A DNA stretch of 64,000 nucleotides. Origin: Kordiimonadales bacterium. Lineage in GTDB: Bacteria; Pseudomonadota; Alphaproteobacteria; Sphingomonadales; Kordiimonadaceae. Under the pieces are notes generated by a model that was given only the letters and a program-made list of their open reading frames with translations, searched no databases and had not been told where the DNA came from. The stretch's first letter is position 1; every line of letters begins with the position of its first letter. A program made the position numbers and the translations under genes. Positions 52,670 through 64,000 of the stretch are shown one piece after another. The stretch spans positions 1-64,000 of the forward strand of contig WFTS01000136.1 in the NCBI GenBank assembly GCA_015485385.1. Reading direction: 5' to 3'.

Positions 52670-53785
52670 ATGAAAGTTACCATTGAACGGAATAGCCTTC
52701 TCAAGACACTTGGGCATGTGCAATCAGTTGTAGAGCGTCGGAATACTATTCCGATCCTTTCTAACATCATGATGGAAGCGGATGGCGACACGGTTGCCAT
52801 GACAGCGACTGACCTTGATATCGCTATCATCGAATCTACCCCTGCTACGGTATTGCAGCCGGGTGCCACCACTGTGCCGGCGCACACATTGTTTGATATT
52901 GTGCGCAAGCTGCCGGATGGTTCTGAGGTTGAATTGTCCCAGGAAGACAGTGATAGGCTTGTTGTTAAGTCTGGGCGGTCGCGCTTTACACTGACATGCT
53001 TGGACAAAGAAGATTTCCCCGTCATGAGCGAAGGCGACATGCCGCACCGCTTCGATATGGCTTCCGAGGAATTGAAGCGCTTGATCGACAAGGCTCGTTT
53101 CGCGATCTCTACGGAAGAAACCCGCTATTATTTGAACGGTATTTACCTGCATGTGGCCAATTCTGAAGATGGGCCTACCATGCGCGCTGTCGCAACTGAT
53201 GGCCATCGGCTTGCCCAAGTAGAGCAAGAGGTGCCTGAGGGGGCGGCTGGTATGCCGGGTATCATTATACCGCGCAAAGCCGTGGCCGAGGTTCGGAAGT
53301 TGATCGACGAACTGGACGGAACCGTTGGTGTTGCACTTTCTGAAACGAAAATTCGCTTTTCGTTCGGAGGTGCGGTGATCACGTCTAAGCTGATTGACGG
53401 CACGTTCCCTGATTACAGTCGCGTTATCCCTGAAGGCAACGACAAGATGCTTGAAATGGATGTGCGGGTTTTTGCGGAGGCCGTTGATCGGGTTTCAACT
53501 ATTAGCTCTGATAAAACACGCTCTGTGAAACTGGCCTTGGGTGACGATATGCTGACCTTGTCAGTGAATAGCCCAGACAGCGGAACCGCGCGGGAAGAAT
53601 TGGTCGCCGCCTATAGCGCAGACGCCTTTGAGATTGGATTTAACAGTCGGTATCTTTTGGATATTCTGGCGCAGATCGAAGGGGAAACCGTACAGGTGAT
53701 GCTGGCTGATCCGTCTTCTCCAACCATTTTGCGCGATATGCTTGATGACGCTGCGCTGTATGTCTTGATGCCGATGCGGGTTTAG
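52670..53785 (+). CDS. dnaN: DNA polymerase III beta subunit (sliding clamp)
   Basis: 371 residues. MKVTIERNSLLKTLGHVQSV, RNTIPILSNIM, YYLNGIYLHV, AVATDGHRLAQ, LIDGTFPDYSRVIP and the C-terminal YVLMPMRV are standard beta-clamp segments. It has three clamp domains and no insertion. It is separated from recF by 77 bp. Confidence 0.98.
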   Translation: MKVTIERNSLLKTLGHVQSVVERRNTIPILSNIMMEADGDTVAMTATDLDIAIIESTPATVLQPGATTVPAHTLFDIVRKLPDGSEVELSQEDSDRLVVKSGRSRFTLTCLDKEDFPVMSEGDMPHRFDMASEELKRLIDKARFAISTEETRYYLNGIYLHVANSEDGPTMRAVATDGHRLAQVEQEVPEGAAGMPGIIIPRKAVAEVRKLIDELDGTVGVALSETKIRFSFGGAVITSKLIDGTFPDYSRVIPEGNDKMLEMDVRVFAEAVDRVSTISSDKTRSVKLALGDDMLTLSVNSPDSGTAREELVAAYSADAFEIGFNSRYLLDILAQIEGETVQVMLADPSSPTILRDMLDDAALYVLMPMRV

Positions 53786-53862
53786 GGCTCGGGGGCTTAT
53801 TTGCAGCACTGGATTGGCATGAACGCTCGCGGTTGTCCTGATGTTTTCCGTATGGTGGCACG

Positions 53863-57686
<3,824 letters not shown>

Positions 57687-57705
57687 ACGTTAGCGAAGCG
57701 CATAC

Positions 57706-57738
57706 AAAAAGGCGGCCTATAGTGAGCGCCGCCTTTTT
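57706..57738 (+). terminator. Rho-independent terminator after gyrB
   Basis: AAAAAGGCGGC (57706-57716) pairs with GCCGCCTTTTT (57728-57738) around an 11-nt loop. Confidence 0.95.
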
Positions 57739-57821
57739 ACTGATAAAGTTGGATCCAAATAGAAATTACTGTCAGATAAGCGCAGTTGGTAAGGCTATAT
57801 ACCGGCCAAGCGAGATATTGG

Positions 57822-58244
57822 CTAAACGAGGCCAAGTAAGGTTAATCCCAGAACGGATTGACACGCAAACCCCAGCAAATAAAGCGGGGTGCGCAACCAC
57901 GGTAAACCCATCACATAAACACCATAATGACCCACCCTAGCCGCGAAAAATAAGGCCGCAGCTCTTGCTGTTAAGTCTGTCCCGGCATCCAAGGCATTTA
58001 TCGCCACTGCAAAGGTTGCAAAAATCACTAGATTTTCAATAGCGTTGGTGTGAGCCCTGATCGCTTGTTGTGCCCACGGCGCTTTTGTGTCCTCATCATG
58101 GCGTGGGTCACGCAAGGCTGCATAGGGTTTCATCTCATAAATACGTTGTATGATATGGGGCACCCAAAGCATCGAGGTGAACAGCGCTGTTAGGACGGCC
58201 CAATATAATTCGGGGTGTTCGGTGGATAAAAGCGGTGCAGTCAT
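57822..58244 (-). CDS. MAPEG-family membrane protein
   Basis: 140 residues with four hydrophobic segments. WAVLTALFTSMLWVPHIIQRI, AIRAHTNAIENLVIFATFAVAI (with the glutathione-binding-type R-A-x-x-N-x-x-E) and ARVGHYGVYVMGLPWLRTPLY fit the MAPEG group, which in eukaryotes conjugates glutathione; bacterial members are mostly uncharacterised. The ATG at 58244 has AGGGAG upstream; an ATG at 58277 is in frame but poorly placed. It is divergent from an HxlR regulator, its probable controller. Confidence 0.88.
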   Translation of the reverse strand: MTAPLLSTEHPELYWAVLTALFTSMLWVPHIIQRIYEMKPYAALRDPRHDEDTKAPWAQQAIRAHTNAIENLVIFATFAVAINALDAGTDLTARAAALFFAARVGHYGVYVMGLPWLRTPLYLLGFACQSVLGLTLLGLV

Positions 58245-58374
58245 GGATGATCTCCCTTGATATTTGCAATTGATCATCTTGTTCTTTAGGGACTACTGTA
58301 TCAGATGTGAAGTACGCACAAATAACGCAGGTAGTGCATTTATATTCACTAAGGGTAAATTTTGAGGGTTTAAA

Positions 58375-58713
58375 ATGACACGCAAACAACGTCACGAACA
58401 CTATATAAAGTGCCCGGTTGAGGCGACGTTAGACCTTCTTGGCGGCAAGTGGAAAGGTGTGATCCTGTTTCTTTTGATTGACGGTGTAAAACGATTTAAC
58501 CAGATACAAAAGCTGCTGGATAACAAAGTAAGCCAGCGCATGTTAACCAATCAATTGCGCGAAATGGAAGCTGATGGATTGGTCCACCGGAAGGTTTATG
58601 CCCAAGTGCCGCCCAAAGTGGAATATAGCTTGACCGAAAAAGGCCGCTCCCTAGAGCCGGTTTTGGTTGCGATGCGGGACTGGGGCCAGATCAATGTTAT
58701 TGACGCATTGTAA
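58375..58713 (+). CDS. HxlR-family transcriptional regulator
   Basis: 112 residues, winged HTH. KCPVEATLDLLGGKWKGVILFLLIDG is the HxlR opening with its conserved cysteine, followed by RFNQIQKLLDNKVSQRMLTNQLREMEADGLV and VEYSLTEKGRSL. Such regulators commonly respond to reactive electrophiles or redox stress through the N-terminal cysteine and control a divergent gene; the MAPEG gene 130 bp away is the obvious candidate. Confidence 0.93.
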   Translation: MTRKQRHEHYIKCPVEATLDLLGGKWKGVILFLLIDGVKRFNQIQKLLDNKVSQRMLTNQLREMEADGLVHRKVYAQVPPKVEYSLTEKGRSLEPVLVAMRDWGQINVIDAL

Positions 58714-58733
58714 CAAAATCAGAGCGTGAACCC

Positions 58734-59693
58734 TTAATCCCCGCGCACGTCTTCAGGGCTGAAGCTGTAGGTGGTATTACAAAATTGGCAATTCACATCA
58801 ATGCGACCGTCCACTGTTGCATGGTTGATATCATCGTCGGAAAAGCCCTTCAGAGCTGTCAGCAAGTTGTTTCGCGAACAGCGGCACGCATGGACCAAAT
58901 GTTCTGAGGCAAAGACCCGGACGCCATCATCATGATAGAGGCGGTATAAGAGTTGGTCTAAATCCAGTTGTGGATCAAGAAGTTCCTCGGTTTTCACGCT
59001 GCGCATTAAAATAGAGGCCCTGTCCCACTGTTCTTGGGTTTCACGGTCAAGAATGCGTTCGCGGCCTTCTTCGCCGCGTGCCAGATGCTGCACCATAATA
59101 CCACCCGCACGCCAAAATCCAGAGACAGTGTCTTTGTCACAGGCAAGGCGAATTTCAGTTGGTGTCTGCTCGCTGTTGGTGAAATAATTACGGGCAACGT
59201 CTGAAAGGGAGGCGCCTTTTAATTCCACAATACCCTGATAGCGTTCCATTTTGTCACCTTGGTCAATTGTCAGCGCCATATAACCAGATTTAGAGCCAAT
59301 AAGGCCTTCAAAACTTGGGTTTTTACCAAAGGCTGATAGCTTGACGGTATCAATATCGGCGTATCCACGCAGGCGGCCAATCCCGTCAGCGCGGCGCTCA
59401 AAGTCGGCAACCACCATTGGAACCGGACCGCCAGATTTGGTTTGAATTGTGACAATACCATCAAATTTCATGATCGAACCAAGCATGCCCGCGAGCACCA
59501 GCATTTCACCTAAAATGCGTGCAACAGGGTCTGGGTAATCATGGGCTTTCAGTATTTGGTCAACAACAGTGCCGAGCCGAACCGCGCGCCCGCGCACATC
59601 CCCGGCGTCTGTCTGGCCCTCTATTTGAAATGGGCGGACTTCGTTATCACGGCTGTCTGGAGGGTCGGCTACAACGATAGGGGTTTTGTTCAC
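58734..59693 (-). CDS. hslO: Redox-regulated chaperone Hsp33
   Basis: 319 residues. N-terminal chaperone domain (RPFQIEGQTDAGDVRGRAVRLG near the start, EMLVLAGMLGSIMKFDG) and C-terminal zinc switch with C270-x-C272-x29-C302-x2-C305 (CRC and CQFC). The spacing is normal for Hsp33. The start is the GTG at 59693 because AAGGAAGGA lies upstream and the open frame before it overlaps argF by about 100 bp. The stop lies 20 bp from the convergent HxlR gene. Confidence 0.95.
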   Translation of the reverse strand: MNKTPIVVADPPDSRDNEVRPFQIEGQTDAGDVRGRAVRLGTVVDQILKAHDYPDPVARILGEMLVLAGMLGSIMKFDGIVTIQTKSGGPVPMVVADFERRADGIGRLRGYADIDTVKLSAFGKNPSFEGLIGSKSGYMALTIDQGDKMERYQGIVELKGASLSDVARNYFTNSEQTPTEIRLACDKDTVSGFWRAGGIMVQHLARGEEGRERILDRETQEQWDRASILMRSVKTEELLDPQLDLDQLLYRLYHDDGVRVFASEHLVHACRCSRNNLLTALKGFSDDDINHATVDGRIDVNCQFCNTTYSFSPEDVRGD

Positions 59694-59709
59694 AGAAGAC
59701 GGTCCTTCC

Positions 59710-60651
59710 TTAAATTTTACCGAGGCACCAGGCCAGCACGGCTTTTTGGGCATGCAGCCGGTTTTCGGCCTCGTCCCATACCACAGATTGCACACCGTCC
59801 ATGACACTGTTTGTCACCTCCTCGCCTCGGTGAGCAGGTAGGCAGTGCAGGAATATCGCCTCGGGTTTGGCGCGCGCCATTAGGGCGTCATTTACCTGAT
59901 ACGGCGCCAGTGCCTTGATGCGAGCTTCGGTATCTTTGTCACCCATGGAAACCCATGTATCGGTGATAACAGCATCCGCGTTGGCGACAGCCTTATGCAC
60001 ATCGGCTGTCACGGTCACATGGCCGCCCTCTGCTTGTGCCCATGCCAACACGTCTGCTGCAGGAAGGTAGTTTTCAGGGCAAGCAAGAACCAGCTCAAAA
60101 TCAAACCTTACAGCCGCCTCAATAAGCGAAGTTGCCACATTATTACCGTCACCAAGCCAAGCAATTTTACGGCCTGTGACCGGCCCCAGATGGTCTTCGA
60201 TCGTCAGCATGTCAGCCATCAATTGACAGGGGTGTGACCTGTCTGTCAGCGCATTGATCACGGGTACGTCGCTGTTGGCTGCAAGGTCCAGAACAGCAGC
60301 ATGGCTATTGGCCCGGATCATGATTGCGTCTACATAGCGGCTGATCACTTTGGCCGTATCGGCCACGGTTTCACCGCGCCCGAGCTGCATCGTATCACCT
60401 TGCAAAACAACGCTGGAGCCGCCCAACTGCTGCATGGCCATTTCAAAGCTGATGCGCGTGCGCGTTGAAGATTTCTCAAAAATCATCGCCAGAGCATAGC
60501 CTTCAAGGGGAGCGCCTGTATCAACCGCCCCTTTGGGCAACCCGCGCCGGGCCTCTTTCCACAGTTTGGCTGCATCCAAAATATGCCGCAGTAGGCTGGA
60601 CGGTAGATCTTTCAGGTCAAGGAAATGGCAGCGTGATGGGGGGTTGGTCAT
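59710..60651 (-). CDS. argF: Ornithine carbamoyltransferase
   Basis: 313 residues. It makes citrulline from ornithine and carbamoyl phosphate. Motifs: EKSSTRTRISFEMA (carbamoyl phosphate), TDRSHPCQLMADMLT, and FLHCLPAHRGEEV (ornithine, catalytic Cys). The ATG at 60651 (MTNPPSRCHFLDL) lies 10 bp after the argD stop. The frame extends 30 codons further but would overlap argD. hslO follows 16 bp later. Confidence 0.97.
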   Translation of the reverse strand: MTNPPSRCHFLDLKDLPSSLLRHILDAAKLWKEARRGLPKGAVDTGAPLEGYALAMIFEKSSTRTRISFEMAMQQLGGSSVVLQGDTMQLGRGETVADTAKVISRYVDAIMIRANSHAAVLDLAANSDVPVINALTDRSHPCQLMADMLTIEDHLGPVTGRKIAWLGDGNNVATSLIEAAVRFDFELVLACPENYLPAADVLAWAQAEGGHVTVTADVHKAVANADAVITDTWVSMGDKDTEARIKALAPYQVNDALMARAKPEAIFLHCLPAHRGEEVTNSVMDGVQSVVWDEAENRLHAQKAVLAWCLGKI

Positions 60652-60661
60652 TATCTGCTTT

Positions 60662-61849
60662 CTAATCAGCTGCGTTGCTTGCTGCAAAGTCTGTAAGGGC
60701 TGCATCCAAATGCCCAATTGCTTCGTCGATATGGCTTTCATCCAATATCAGCGGAGGCAACATGCGCACAACCATGTCACCGGCAACAGCAGGTAACATG
60801 CCGCGCTTGATCAGGTCACTAACGATATCTCGTGTCGGAATGGATGGGACGCGGATCCCGGCCATAAGGCCTTTGCCGCGCACCTCGGTGATCAGCGCGT
60901 GCTTTTGCATCAAAGCCGCCAGCCGCACATGCAGCATATCGCCCATTTCAACCACATGCGTTAGAAAGCCCGGTGCAAGCATCACGTCTAAAACAGCATT
61001 GCCAACGGCCATCGCCAAAGGATTGCCGCCGTATGTGCTGCCGTGCGTGCCAACAACCATACCCGAGGCTGCGTCTTCAGTTGCCAGACACGCGCCCAGA
61101 GGGAAGCCGCCACCGATGCCCTTGGCACAGGCGACAATGTCCGGTTTTACATCTGCCCATTCGTGGGCAAAAAGTTTTCCGGTCCGGCCCATACCGCACT
61201 GAATTTCATCCAATACTAAAAGGATGCCGTTCTCGTCGCATATCTGACGCAGTTCTTGAAGTTGGGCGTCGGAGAGAGGACGAATGCCGCCTTCTCCTTG
61301 CACCGGCTCTACCATAATGCCGCCAGTTTCAGGACCAATAGCGGCTTTCACAGCGTCCATGTCACCGAACGGCACAACATCAAAACCGTCAGGCAGTGGC
61401 TCGAAGCCTTTGGTGAGCTTTTCCTGACCAGCGGCTGCGATGCCAGCAAGTGTGCGACCATGGAAAGCAGAGGCCATTGTTACCAAACGGTATTTGCCCT
61501 TATTGCCTTTATCATGGTGATATTTGCGCACCATTTTAATGGCGCATTCAATCGATTCGGCACCAGAGTTGGTGAAAAAAACTGTGTCTGCGAAACTGGC
61601 ATCCACCAGTCTTTTTGCAAGGCGCTCCCCCTCAGGGATCCGGTAGGTGTTAGCCGTGTGCCATAATTTCTGGCCCTGATCACACAGCGCCTTCACCAAA
61701 GCTGGATGTGAATGTCCAAGGCACATCACCCCAATGCCCGCATAAAAATCAAGATATTTCCGGCCATCAGTATCAAACATATACATGCCGTCTGCGTGAT
61801 CAAACGCGACAGGCTGGCGGGCGTAGACGGGCATTAATGGTGATATCAC
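60662..61849 (-). CDS. argD: Acetylornithine aminotransferase
   Basis: 395 residues, class III PLP aminotransferase. It converts N-acetylglutamate semialdehyde to acetylornithine. PLP lysine in IVACAKGIGGGFPLGA, with VLDEIQCGMGRTG, FTNSGAESIECAIKM and STYGGNPLAMAV. The GTG at 61849 has GGGAGAG upstream; an ATG five codons later is possible. The pair argD-argF-hslO is a typical alphaproteobacterial operon. Confidence 0.96.
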   Translation of the reverse strand: MISPLMPVYARQPVAFDHADGMYMFDTDGRKYLDFYAGIGVMCLGHSHPALVKALCDQGQKLWHTANTYRIPEGERLAKRLVDASFADTVFFTNSGAESIECAIKMVRKYHHDKGNKGKYRLVTMASAFHGRTLAGIAAAGQEKLTKGFEPLPDGFDVVPFGDMDAVKAAIGPETGGIMVEPVQGEGGIRPLSDAQLQELRQICDENGILLVLDEIQCGMGRTGKLFAHEWADVKPDIVACAKGIGGGFPLGACLATEDAASGMVVGTHGSTYGGNPLAMAVGNAVLDVMLAPGFLTHVVEMGDMLHVRLAALMQKHALITEVRGKGLMAGIRVPSIPTRDIVSDLIKRGMLPAVAGDMVVRMLPPLILDESHIDEAIGHLDAALTDFAASNAAD

Positions 61850-61997
61850 GAAACTCTCTCCCTTATGGGCGGTGCGGGGTGTTTTTTCCGCAACTGATAA
61901 GCATTAAACAGGACCAAAGGATGCCCCCCGCCCTTATGGAAGTCAATGCTTCCAACCTGTTTTTCAGCCGTGTTTGGGTTAGAATTCCTATGGCAAC

Positions 61998-62015
61998 AGC
62001 ATAAGGTTTTATGCT
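61998..62015. other. Hairpin overlapping the permease stop codon
   Basis: AGCATAA (61998-62004) and TTATGCT (62009-62015) are a perfect 7-bp dyad with a 4-nt loop; the permease stop codon is inside the second arm. There is no T-run in the reading direction. Confidence 0.4.
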
Positions 62016-62833
62016 TTAAGCCGGTAGCCTTTTTTAAACACACGGTAGACCACAAGGGTCAGGACTAAATTGATTGTAAGTGTGTAAAGAATGCCAGTTG
62101 AAAGGTTGCTGTCGGCGCGGTCTATAAAGCCATAGCGAAAGCCGTCTATCATATAAAAAAACGGGTTTATGGACGAAAACGTCTGCCACCCATCGCTGAG
62201 GCGCTCGATCGAATAAAATGTCCCACTAAGCAGGCTCAACGGCGCGACGACAAAATTGGTTATGGTGGCACTGTGATCAAATTTTTCGGCCCAGACACCA
62301 GTTAATACCCCCATCAATGACAGCATCAAGCTTGCAGCCAGCCCAAAATAGAGGATGGGCCATATATGATGCACCTGCATGGGGATGCCGGGCATAAAGG
62401 TGAAGGCGGTTGCGACAGACAAGCCCACAACAAGCCCGCGCGTTATGCCGCCGCCGACAAATCCTATGGTTAATTCAAGCGCTGATAAGGGCGGCATCAG
62501 GGTGTCAACGATATTGCCCTGCACTTTTGATATCAGGATCGAACTTGAGGTATTGGCAAAAGCATTTTGCAAGATCGCCATCACAATCAAGCCCGGCGCT
62601 AGAAACTGTGCATAGGGCAAACCAGCAACCACACGGCCATTACCGCCTAGGGCCAATGAAAAAATTACCATGAACAGGATTGTGGTTACAGCCGGGGCTG
62701 CAAGCGTTTGCGCCCAGACCTTCATGAATCGGCGCGACTCGCGTGTGTATAGGGTCCATAATCCAACCCAATTTACAGCCCCGATAGACCGAGTGCCGGG
62801 TTCGGAATAGCTATTTTTAACGTCTGTAGCCAC
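62009..62833 (-). CDS. ABC-2 type transporter permease
   Basis: 274 residues with six hydrophobic segments. VNWVGLWTLYTRESRRFMKVWAQTLAAPAV opens the protein and the last third has FVVAPLSLLSGTFYSIERL, both hallmarks of the YadH/NodJ-like permeases. The matching ATPase gene is not in the window. The GTG at 62833 has AAAGGAG upstream. It is divergent from gcrA. Confidence 0.92.
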   Translation of the reverse strand: MATDVKNSYSEPGTRSIGAVNWVGLWTLYTRESRRFMKVWAQTLAAPAVTTILFMVIFSLALGGNGRVVAGLPYAQFLAPGLIVMAILQNAFANTSSSILISKVQGNIVDTLMPPLSALELTIGFVGGGITRGLVVGLSVATAFTFMPGIPMQVHHIWPILYFGLAASLMLSLMGVLTGVWAEKFDHSATITNFVVAPLSLLSGTFYSIERLSDGWQTFSSINPFFYMIDGFRYGFIDRADSNLSTGILYTLTINLVLTLVVYRVFKKGYRLKA

Positions 62834-62882
62834 AAAACGGCTCCTTTTTGTACCAAGTCCCTACATATGGGGGCATATCAGG

Positions 62883-62948
62883 CCTTGGCAAGAGGCCCCC
62901 GCCAAGGATATAAGCAACATTAACGCGCTCGGCGCGACAGTTTTTTTT
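62883..62948 (+). promoter_or_regulatory. gcrA control region: promoter dyad and terminator-like hairpin
   Basis: TTGGCA (62885-62890) and TATAAG (62909-62914) with an 18-nt spacer form a candidate promoter. A perfect dyad CCTTGGC (62883-62889) / GCCAAGG (62901-62907) covers the -35 and the spacer, as an operator would. Just downstream, CGCGC-tcg-GCGCG (62924-62936) is followed by ACAG and eight T (62941-62948), resembling an intrinsic terminator 25 nt before the start codon. Confidence 0.55.
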
Positions 62949-62972
62949 GATATCTCTTTGAAGGAATAAAAA

Positions 62973-63389
62973 ATGGCATGGACCGAAGACCGAATCGCTA
63001 CCCTGCGCAAGTTATGGGATGACGGCCTGAGTGCGAGCCAAATTGCCAAGGAACTTGGGGAAGGTGTGACCCGGAATGCCGTGATCGGTAAGGCTCACCG
63101 TTTGAGCCTGAAGTCGCGTCCATCACCTGTGAAAACTGACAAAGAAAAGAAAAAAGCTGCACCGAAAAAGGTGGCTAAAAAATCCAGTAAAAAGCTTATT
63201 TCGTTGCTTGATCTGACCGACCGCATGTGTAAATGGCCGATCGGACATCCGGGCGACGATGATTTCCAGTTTTGCGGTAAAAGCTCTGAGCCGGGCATGC
63301 CATACTGTGCAGGCCACTGCGCAGAGGCTTATCAGGCCCAGCCTCCACGCCGGGACCGTAACGCAAAACCTCGCCAGCCAATTTTATAA
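62973..63389 (+). CDS. gcrA: Cell-cycle transcriptional regulator GcrA
   Basis: 138 residues. The N-terminal HTH-like MAWTEDRIATLRKLWDDGLS with QIAKELGEGVTRNAVIGKAHRLSL is diagnostic; the C-terminus binds sigma-70 region 2 in Caulobacter (MCKWPIGHPGDDDFQFCG, then YCAGHC). A lysine-rich linker lies between. GcrA works at promoters with methylated GANTC sites together with CcrM. This gene strongly supports an alphaproteobacterial origin. Ribosome-binding site GAAGGA. Confidence 0.97.
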   Translation: MAWTEDRIATLRKLWDDGLSASQIAKELGEGVTRNAVIGKAHRLSLKSRPSPVKTDKEKKKAAPKKVAKKSSKKLISLLDLTDRMCKWPIGHPGDDDFQFCGKSSEPGMPYCAGHCAEAYQAQPPRRDRNAKPRQPIL

Positions 63390-63553
63390 GCGGCAAAACC
63401 TCAGGTTTTCCTCTTTAAGCCGTGCGCGCTAAACCAAGGTTTGGCGATGCGCGTATGATAAGGCTTGTCCAAATTGGGCATGGCGGTTAGCTTTTATGTG
63501 TGTGCCATAGGCGTCCAGCCTTCGGTGAGGGACTTAATTTTTTGGAGCATGAT

Positions 63554-64000
63554 ATGAAATTTCGCAAACTTTCAGCCCTTCTATTAACAGTCGCGGTCAC
63601 GGGCAGCGCGCTGACAACAGCTGCAGCTTACGGCACGGGCGAACCAGAAAAGCGCTTCCCTGCATCCCAGTACCGCCACGATGTGATGGAACATTTCAGC
63701 TATGGCTTTAAAAAATTAACCATGATCATGAAGGGCCAAGCGGGAAGCAAAGATGATATTGCCGCTATTGCCGCAATTATGGCTGAAGCCTCAACCATGA
63801 CCAAACGCGCCTTTGAAAAGGATACGCGAGGTATGCAAGGCCATACTGAAGCCAAGGCAAAAATATGGGACAATTGGGAAGATTTTGCTGGCCGGTTTGA
63901 TAAGCTGGAAAAGGATGCGGCTGCATTTGCAGCTGTTGCAAAAACGGGGGACATGGCGAAAATAAAGCCAGCTATGGCCGCTGTTGGTAAAAGCTGTAAA
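63554..64000 (+). CDS. Cytochrome c' family protein, truncated by window end
   Basis: 149 residues are visible and the frame runs off the right edge. Signal peptide MKFRKLSALLLTVAVTGSAL, cleavage near AAA. The mature part is a four-helix bundle pattern: YRHDVMEHFSYGFKKLTMIM, then SMTKRAFEKDTRG-like region, KAKIWDNWEDFAGRF and AVGKSCK at the end, just before the expected CxxCH haem site. This fits the cytochrome c' family (NO and CO binding). Ribosome-binding site GGAG precedes the ATG at 63554. The haem motif itself lies outside the window. Confidence 0.85.
   Translation, partial: MKFRKLSALLLTVAVTGSALTTAAAYGTGEPEKRFPASQYRHDVMEHFSYGFKKLTMIMKGQAGSKDDIAAIAAIMAEASTMTKRAFEKDTRGMQGHTEAKAKIWDNWEDFAGRFDKLEKDAAAFAAVAKTGDMAKIKPAMAAVGKSCK

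Noticed and set aside
59694-59807. Longer hslO start overlapping argF
   Set aside because: The segment is translated in argF in another frame, and the GTG at 59693 has a clear ribosome-binding site.
60652-60741. 30-residue extension of argF into argD
   Set aside because: It overlaps argD coding sequence; the ATG at 60651 starts right after the argD stop.

Overview
This window is a chromosomal segment from an alphaproteobacterium. The evidence is the presence of gcrA (an alphaproteobacterial cell-cycle regulator), the Mic60 (mitofilin)-hemY pair behind hemCD, the aroA-cmk-rpsA-ihfB-lapA-pyrF run behind a TIGR02300 protein, the suf operon order Rrf2-sufB-sufC-sufD-sufS-sufT-sufA, and the dnaA-dnaN-recF-gyrB block next to rpsT, mutM, ubiE and ubiB. 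The order cannot be fixed from the sequence alone; a marine lineage such as Kordiimonadales, Emcibacterales or a SAR116-like group would fit. Nothing resembles a prophage, integron, CRISPR array or transposase, so this is mostly core genome with small accessory patches.

Layout. 1-7 kb: 3' end of an unrecognised gene, tRNA-Ala(GGC), TIGR02300 zinc-ribbon protein, aroA, cmk, rpsA, ihfB, a LapA-domain protein and pyrF. 7-12.7 kb (accessory): a secreted 5'-nucleotidase-like protein, an FNR-type Crp-family regulator with an N-terminal cysteine cluster, a STAS-domain protein behind a long hairpin-rich leader, a small coiled-coil protein and a LysR regulator. 12.8-17.1 kb: rpmI-rplT-pheS-pheT. 17.2-24.3 kb: a methyltransferase, an EamA exporter, acetyl-CoA synthetase, a GST, an alpha/beta hydrolase, a lipoprotein and a Rieske protein. 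24.4-31.4 kb: YciI, gpsA and tsaD, divergent from hemC-hemD-mic60-hemY, then tRNA-Thr(CGT). 31.6-35.9 kb: a PAS_5 protein, a U32 peptidase-like protein beside trhO (both families act in tRNA U34 hydroxylation in E. coli), and a sulfotransferase. 36-42.4 kb: the complete suf Fe-S assembly operon with its Rrf2 regulator and a TGA-N9-TCA (Iron-Rhodo-box-like) site. 42.6-45.2 kb: E1-alpha and E1-beta of a 2-oxoacid dehydrogenase, translationally coupled to a membrane cytochrome b, with no E2 or E3. 45.2-50.2 kb: ubiB and ubiE, then mutM, a small secreted protein, enoyl-CoA hydratase and rpsT. 50.8-57.7 kb: dnaA, dnaN, recF, gyrB. 57.8-64 kb: a MAPEG/HxlR divergent pair, hslO-argF-argD, an ABC-2 permease, gcrA, and a cytochrome c' gene cut by the window end.

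Structure beyond the genes. Three things stand out. (1) The roughly 200-nt leader of the STAS gene holds a chain of hairpins with mutually exclusive pairings, ending in an 18-nt perfect palindrome that abuts the Shine-Dalgarno sequence; it looks like a cis-regulatory RNA of no family I recognise. (2) Many intergenic gaps carry short tandem arrays (units of 9-21 bp), several beginning exactly at a stop codon; inside genes the duplicated units are multiples of three (recF, STAS gene). (3) A roughly 165-bp dispersed element occurs twice, same orientation, each time between convergent genes. The gcrA 5' region also combines a promoter-overlapping dyad with a terminator-like hairpin upstream of the start codon.

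Reported starts were adjusted where an upstream alternative start lacks a ribosome-binding site (TIGR02300 protein, lysR, pheS, methyltransferase, EamA exporter, acsA, PAS protein, small secreted protein, dnaA, MAPEG, hslO, argF).
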